NCBI GenBank assembly: GCA_007115705.1
Contig: QXEO01001043.1
Coordinates: forward strand, 124,001-188,000
Source: Dactylis glomerata
Taxonomy: Eukaryota; Streptophyta; Magnoliopsida; Poales; Poaceae
Reading direction: 5' to 3'
DNA length: 64,000 nucleotides
Shown here: positions 59,130-64,000 of the stretch, piece by piece
Numbering within the stretch: position 1 is the stretch's first letter
How the letters are laid out: the number at the start of each line of letters is the position of its first letter
Made by a program: the position numbers and the translations under genes
The notes under the pieces: model-generated
Database searches by the model: none
Told to the model about the DNA's origin: nothing
Seen by the model: only the letters and a program-made list of their open reading frames with translations

Positions 59130-60400
59130 GGAGAACCGAAGAGGAGACGGAGTGGGGCCACGAGGGGCCCACACAATAGGGCGGCGTGGCCGAGGGCTAG
59201 GCCGCACCCCCTATGTGTGTGGCCGCCTCGGTCCACTTCTGATGATGCCCCTTCGCCTATAAAGACCCCCCGACGGGAAAAACCTAAACACCCGATCACT
59301 TTTCCAGAACACATCGTGATCCGCTGCCGCCGTCGACCCGAAGATCGGGAGGGTCCAGAACCTCTTCCCGGCACCCTGCCAGAGAGGGGAATCGCCACCG
59401 AAGGTCTTCTTCATCGCCATCCTTGCCTCCGGCGCGATGAGTGAGTAGTCTACCTTGGACTATGGGTCCATAACAGTAGCTAGATGGTTGTCTTCTCCAC
59501 CATGTGCTTCATGTTTAGATCTCATGAGCTGCCTTACATGATCGAGATCACCGTTATGTAATTCTACATGTTGTGTTTGTTGGGATCCAATGAATATTGG
59601 TGTTATGATTGAGTTTATGTGCTGAATTTTATCTTATGTTATCTCTATGTTGTTTATGATCTTGCATGCTCTCCGTTGTTAGTAGCTATCTTGGCCAAGT
59701 AGTTGCTAGTGACTCCAAGAGGGGGTATTTATGCTCGATAGTGGGTTCATGCCTCTATTTAATCTGGAGGAGTGACAGAAACCTCTAAGGTTGTAGATGT
59801 GCTGTTGCTACTAGGGGAAAACAACATTCACATGCTCAAGGGCATATGCTTTGTTTACATTACACACTTTGCTTAATGCAGTTATCTGTTGTTCGCAACT
59901 TAATACTTGTGGAGTTCTCGGATTGATTCGCCACAAGTGGATTATTAGTCATAGATGCAGTTGGATGTCGGTCTATGTATCTTGTTGTAATGCCCAGAGT
60001 AAATCTCATAGTGATCCTCTTGACATATCACGTTGTCTTTATTCTATCAATTGCCCAACTGTAATTTGTTTACCCAGCATGTGTTATTTTATCTTATGGA
60101 GAGACACCACTAGTGAACTGTGGATCCCGGTCCTATTTCCTTTATATTGCTATCACCTGTTTACTTTACTCGCACTGTTTACTTTACTTGCATTCTACTA
60201 TTGTTTTCCACTCGATACGCTCATTCCTTTGTTTCAAGCAAACCGGTGAGATTGACAACCTCATCGTAAGTTGGGAACAAAGTATTTGGTTGTGATGTGT
60301 GCAGGTTCCACGTTGCCGCTCGCAAAGCAAAGCTCGGACGAGGCGCCCTATAAATTGTCTGGAGCTATCGCGAAGCTAGCGGGCATCACCTTTAGTCGTA
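59130..60400 (+). repeat. LTR tandem unit 3, running into the LTR 3' end
   Basis: Third copy, TATAAAG at 59258-59264. Its last 90 bases differ from units 1 and 2 and lead into the unique LTR end (60400-60559). The right border is approximate. Confidence 0.88.
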
Positions 60401-60569
60401 TTTCATCCTCCTACTGGATTGATAACCCTGGTTTCATAACTGAGGGAAAACTTGCTGCTATATTCATCAAACCTTCTCCTGGGGTTTCCAACTGGCCGGT
60501 CATTTACTTCATCAATAAACGCAATCAAGTTCTCTAGCACCTTCAATACCGCGCCATCAATAAGTTTTT

Positions 60570-60587
60570 TGGTGCCGTTGCCGGGGA
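60570..60587 (+). promoter_or_regulatory. Primer binding site, tRNA-Asp type
   Basis: TGGTGCCGTTGCCGGGGA, 17 of 18 bases complementary to the 3' end of tRNA-Asp. Confidence 0.8.
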
Positions 60588-60741
60588 AAAAGAAGACTTC
60601 TGCAAGGGGAGTTTCGCACGCACATCCTTTACTTTGTTTTAAGTTTTGCTTTACTTTATTTTTACTTGTTTCGTTTTATCAAAAAAATACAAAAAAAATT
60701 AGTTTCCTTTATAGTTGTTACTTTATTACTTTTAGTTCATT

Positions 60742-61335
60742 ATGTTGTTCCCTAAGTACGTTTTGGAGGACCTCTCAGTAGGTAGTGGTTCAATTATTGG
60801 GAAAAGTAATATTGAGGAGTTCTTTAATCATATTAGTATGCATAAAGATGTTGAGGAAAAGTCTTTGGCTGAGCTTGCTCCTAGTTATGAAGTTGCTTCT
60901 GCTTATTTAATTCACACGTTGGAAGCTAGGTTTGCTAGCCTTAATCCTTTTATGCAATACATGTTTCTTAAGCTTCATGATATTGAGGATCCTGAAAAGA
61001 AAGCTTTTATCTTGGAAACTTTGCGCATAGAATTTAGAGATGTTGCCATTGAAGCTAGGAAAGTTCTTAAGCGCTTTAATAAACTCGGCTCACCTATAAA
61101 TGTTATCAGTACAAATAATGAAGGAACCGAAATACCAATACCTAGCAAACTCTTGGGGTTGTATGAAGCTTTTGAAAATAATTTTGATTGGATCTGTCCC
61201 AAAAATCTTTTTAGTGATTTGAGTGAACCAAAGCGTGATCACAAAGGGTCTTCAAAAACTTATGTGGATGAAATACAATGCCTTATTGAAAAGACTTCTG
61301 TAGTTGATCTTAATGAATCACTTGATATTACTTGA
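60742..61335 (+). CDS. Unknown 197-residue retrotransposon protein
   Basis: The only open gene in the visible internal part of the triplicated-LTR element, 155 bases after the primer site, in the place where elements 1 and 2 carry gag. The protein (MLFPKYVLEDLSVGSGSIIG...) is mixed acidic and basic, probably mainly helical, with an SLAELAPSYEVASAYLIHTLE region at residues 40-60 and a Lys-rich middle (EARKVLKRFNKLG). No zinc knuckle, protease or membrane helix is visible, and I do not recognise a domain. The frame is uninterrupted, which suggests recent or selected coding, and its stop is followed by the same 'gcgcctagctcaaa...' sequence that follows the gag genes of elements 1 and 2 (inverted there). 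Confidence 0.7.
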   Translation: MLFPKYVLEDLSVGSGSIIGKSNIEEFFNHISMHKDVEEKSLAELAPSYEVASAYLIHTLEARFASLNPFMQYMFLKLHDIEDPEKKAFILETLRIEFRDVAIEARKVLKRFNKLGSPINVISTNNEGTEIPIPSKLLGLYEAFENNFDWICPKNLFSDLSEPKRDHKGSSKTYVDEIQCLIEKTSVVDLNESLDIT

Positions 61336-64000
61336 TTCGCATCTTTCTGCGCCTAGCTCAAATGCGTTAAAGAAAAGCACTCTTGGGAGATAACCTAATG
61401 TTTTTACTTTCAGCTCTTTTTCTTTTATTTGAGTCCTGGAAGTTATTACTACTGTAATAACCTCTCCTTATCTTTTTTATTTCGTTTTTGTGCCAAGAGA
61501 AGCCTCTAATTTGAGTGAGGTAAGATTTGGGGATGTTGCTGTCCTGAAACAGTTTTCAGTGCTGCACCGTAAAAATTCATGAAAATTCTATGTATATCGT
61601 TTGGACCTGCTATTTCTTGTGCGTATGCCCCAGGTTATATCCAAACTTTCATTAGTTGAACACTTTTTTATTTGAGCAACAGAAAACCCTCTAAAAATTC
61701 GACCTTTGTCAGCTGTTCTGTTTTGACAGATTTCTGCCAATAGTTGTGTTTGCCGCTTTATCGCTTTCTTTTTTAGTTCTTTTGATCATGGAACTTTTGG
61801 GGAAGTTGGTACAGTAGTATATACTTTATATGTGGTGGTTTTGAGTTGAAACCTGAAGCAAAAAAGGTTGATTCAATGTTATGCTTACACTAATGTTGCT
61901 AATAGAATTGTGTTTAGTTTTGTATGAAGGAAGTTTTCAAGTGTAGGGATTGGAGAATGATGAGATGAGTTGAAGAATTGACAAAAGCTCAAGCTTGGGG
62001 ATGCCCATGTCACCCCAAGAAGTACAAGCGTCAAAGCTTGGGGATGCCCTCGAGGCACCCCTTCTTCATCGGCAAAAATCAGGTCACCTTTCAACACACT
62101 ATATTTTTATTGCTTCATGCATTATGCGTTTTTCTTGGAGCGTTAGTTGTTTTAGTTTAAAGTTTTCTTTAGTTTTGTTTGCTGCAATAAATGGTTGGAC
62201 CCCAACAAATTCCTTTTGGAGAAGTTGCCTTGCTTTTCATTTGCCAAGAACACTCCGTTTTTCACTCTTACTGTTTCAACGAGTGTTCTCTTTTTCTAGA
62301 ACTGCGTTTAGCTTTCGTTTTTCGCCTTGATTGGTGTTCATATCTTGTTATATCTTTGCATCAAGGTGTATTTTGACCTCTGGTCCATGTTAGTTTTCAT
62401 CAAAAAAGAGTTGTTTCAAAAAAGTTTGAATGGTGTTGGAAAAGAGAAAAAGCTTTATACAAAAAAGTGGTACAAGAAGGAGCTTGTGTAGACTGCGGCC
62501 TAGGCTTTTGCATGTCGTGCTTGATGTCTTTTTGATAGTATGCTTAGTGGTTTTGCTGTAGCATGACTTGTCTCAAATGACTGAGATTGCTTAATGAGCC
62601 CTTGAAAAAAATCATGCGTTGTTTTAATTATTTGGAAGCATTATTTTTGTTTTCTCTTTGATGCTTTATTTGGATTGACTTGGCGCATGCTCACACATGT
62701 TAGACTCATAAAAAGTCGCCATAAGCCTCTATGATCATTTATTTTTTGACTTTTTATGCCATCTTATGCTTCTTTTAATGTCGCTTTGTCGCTATGCATG
62801 ATTATGGCCGTTATTGCTCTCTTAGTTGGTCGCTCCCAGTCTTTTGCTAGCCCTCATTTTGTACTGAGTATGAGCTCTACTCGTGCATCCAACTCCTAAA
62901 AACCAAGTTGTTCCAATGTGTCCACCATACATGCCTATTAGCAATTTGCTATTCCAAAGTACATTTGACTTGCTTTTATCTATCCTTCAAATTAAACTCT
63001 TTTTGGTGTTATGCGAAAATTGGTCAGTAAAGCTCTCACGAACCTGATCGCACACTTTACTTTTCTCGTTCTTTAAAATTTTGACATTGTGGCTCTCTTA
63101 TGTTGAGTTGTTATGCTTGCAAGTTGTAAGTTGGAAATTAGCCCAGCCATGCCATCATGGGGGCAAGCTTTCAACATTGCACTTTCTTTCATTTGAGCTG
63201 ACATCATGATCTTTTGTTTATGGATACTCGCGATGTGAAATAAGTTGGAAATCTTGCGGAATCATGGAGTTTGTATATGTGTTAGAGAAACGTCTGGGCC
63301 GCTAATCTAAGCTATGCATAATTCATGGTGGAAATTTACAGCATGCCCATAGTGAACATTCGACGACGCATCTCACAATAAAAAGCTATACCAATAGTAA
63401 ATAAAAGAGATGTCGAGGCGTTAATTGTCTGTTTGTCTTGTCATTTAGATGTGGGCTTGTTCCATGTCATCGGGCAGGAGGTACCCCGTTGGCGGTTCTC
63501 AATGATAGGTGTATACTTACAATGACAAGAGCTTGCTTGGGACCCTAAGTCGAGTAGCATGAGGTTTGGGTGTTCGTACTTCACGGGACACGAGGTTTTT
63601 AACTTATGATTTGTCAAGAATATGCATCATAAGTGTATTCGCATTAACTTTAACCATTCAAGATGCCTATGATGGGGGCAATGAGAGCTCAAAGCTAGTA
63701 AGTACCATAATTTTTTAAGGTTTATAAAACTTGCAATCACTGCTTCCCTCTGCGAAGGGCCTTTCTTTTACCTTTTATGTTGAGTCTCCACCTTCTACCT
63801 TTATGCACCGTCTAAGAGAGCATAGTTGTCATTCTGAGTATAATGTGCATTGTCCCAAAGATTCCATTGATTGATTCATGATGTTGGTTTCACTTGTTCT
63901 TAAATTACTTGTATCTAGTCGCCCTCTTAAACTTGAAGGTGTCCTATGCATTTATATTTTGCTCTCTCATGAAGGACAAGCTGAAAACCATTTGTATGTT
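61336..64000 (+). other. 3' untranslated internal region of the triplicated-LTR element
   Basis: Non-coding sequence that matches, inverted, the 3' internal regions of elements 1 (21256-22853) and 2 (28955-31543): for example 61365-61395 with 31490-31520, and 62095-62140 with 30730-30780. Two AAGCTTGGGGATGCCC polypurine-like blocks lie at about 61990-62007 and 62033-62050. 62960-63720 has no counterpart in element 2 that I could see. The 'tgcttccctctgcgaaggg' block at 63740 again matches all elements. Confidence 0.8.

Larger units (their letters stand above)
56343..60559 (+). repeat. 5' LTR, 4217 bp, with three tandem internal units
   Basis: Starts TGATACGTCCC and ends GCGCCATCA, with the primer site 10 bases further on. 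The related LTR at 54509 is 1630 bp; the excess of about 2.5 kb is explained by two extra tandem copies of a 1272-bp block. Confidence 0.9.
56343..64000 (+). mobile_element. Gypsy element with triplicated LTR, runs off window
   Basis: Forward Gypsy element, related to elements 1 and 2, with its 5' LTR at 56343-60559, primer site at 60570-60587, one small gene at 60742-61335 and a long untranslated 3' region up to and beyond 64000. The 3' LTR is not in the window, so completeness, TSD and age cannot be read. No gag, protease, reverse transcriptase or integrase is seen in the visible 3.4 kb of internal DNA. Confidence 0.88.

Noticed and set aside
56586..60400. CRISPR-like or satellite array
   Set aside because: Three long units confined to one LTR with LTR features in each; not a satellite and no short spaced repeats.

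Overview
The window is nuclear DNA of a grass, almost certainly a Triticeae species (wheat, Aegilops or barley lineage). It is gene-poor and packed with nested plant transposons: Gypsy LTR elements with TGATACGTC-type ends and tRNA-Asp primer sites, a CACTA element, Tourist and Stowaway MITEs, a plant L1-type LINE and a Harbinger remnant. Two ordinary host genes are recognisable: a HY5-type bZIP gene (43266-45463) and a CesA-like gene (48428-51590), both on the + strand. From memory, rice carries the same two neighbours on chromosome 6 (OsbZIP48, LOC_Os06g39960, and OsCESA11, LOC_Os06g39970). If so, this is the collinear segment of a Triticeae group-7 chromosome.

Layout. 1-5646: intergenic DNA with a solo LTR (1726-2590), a Tourist-like MITE (2757-3067), a Stowaway (3330-3407) and an old degenerate duplication (3500-5360). 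5647-36848: one LINE with a 15-bp target duplication, split by later insertions. Element 1 (9359-24361, minus) is a Gypsy element that itself holds a younger Gypsy element A (11784-21250, minus, TSD TGGAC). The right end of element 1 is broken by an LTR remnant (24362-24810) and a deletion. Element 2 (27414-35745, minus, TSD GGGAT) sits in LINE ORF2. 37119-41600: a decayed CACTA element with a TNP2-type transposase and a Ulp1-like protease remnant. 41601-53171: the gene island with HY5 and the CesA-like gene and a 1.2-kb Tourist-like element between them. 53172-54508: a Harbinger remnant. 54509-64000: two forward Gypsy elements; the second has a 4.2-kb LTR made of three tandem 1272-bp units and runs off the window.

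How parts relate. None of the LTR elements here shows reverse transcriptase or integrase, so all are non-autonomous as far as visible. They share LTR ends, a primer site, internal polypurine motifs and untranslated regions but carry different coding cassettes: gag only, gag plus protease plus an Athila ORF1-like protein, or a single unknown 197-residue protein. HY5 encodes a light-signalling bZIP factor. The CesA-like gene has intact exons but has lost the DxD, TED and QxxRW catalytic motifs, so it looks like a cellulose-synthase-derived pseudoenzyme. All dating and homology statements are hand comparisons or recall of protein families; no search was run.
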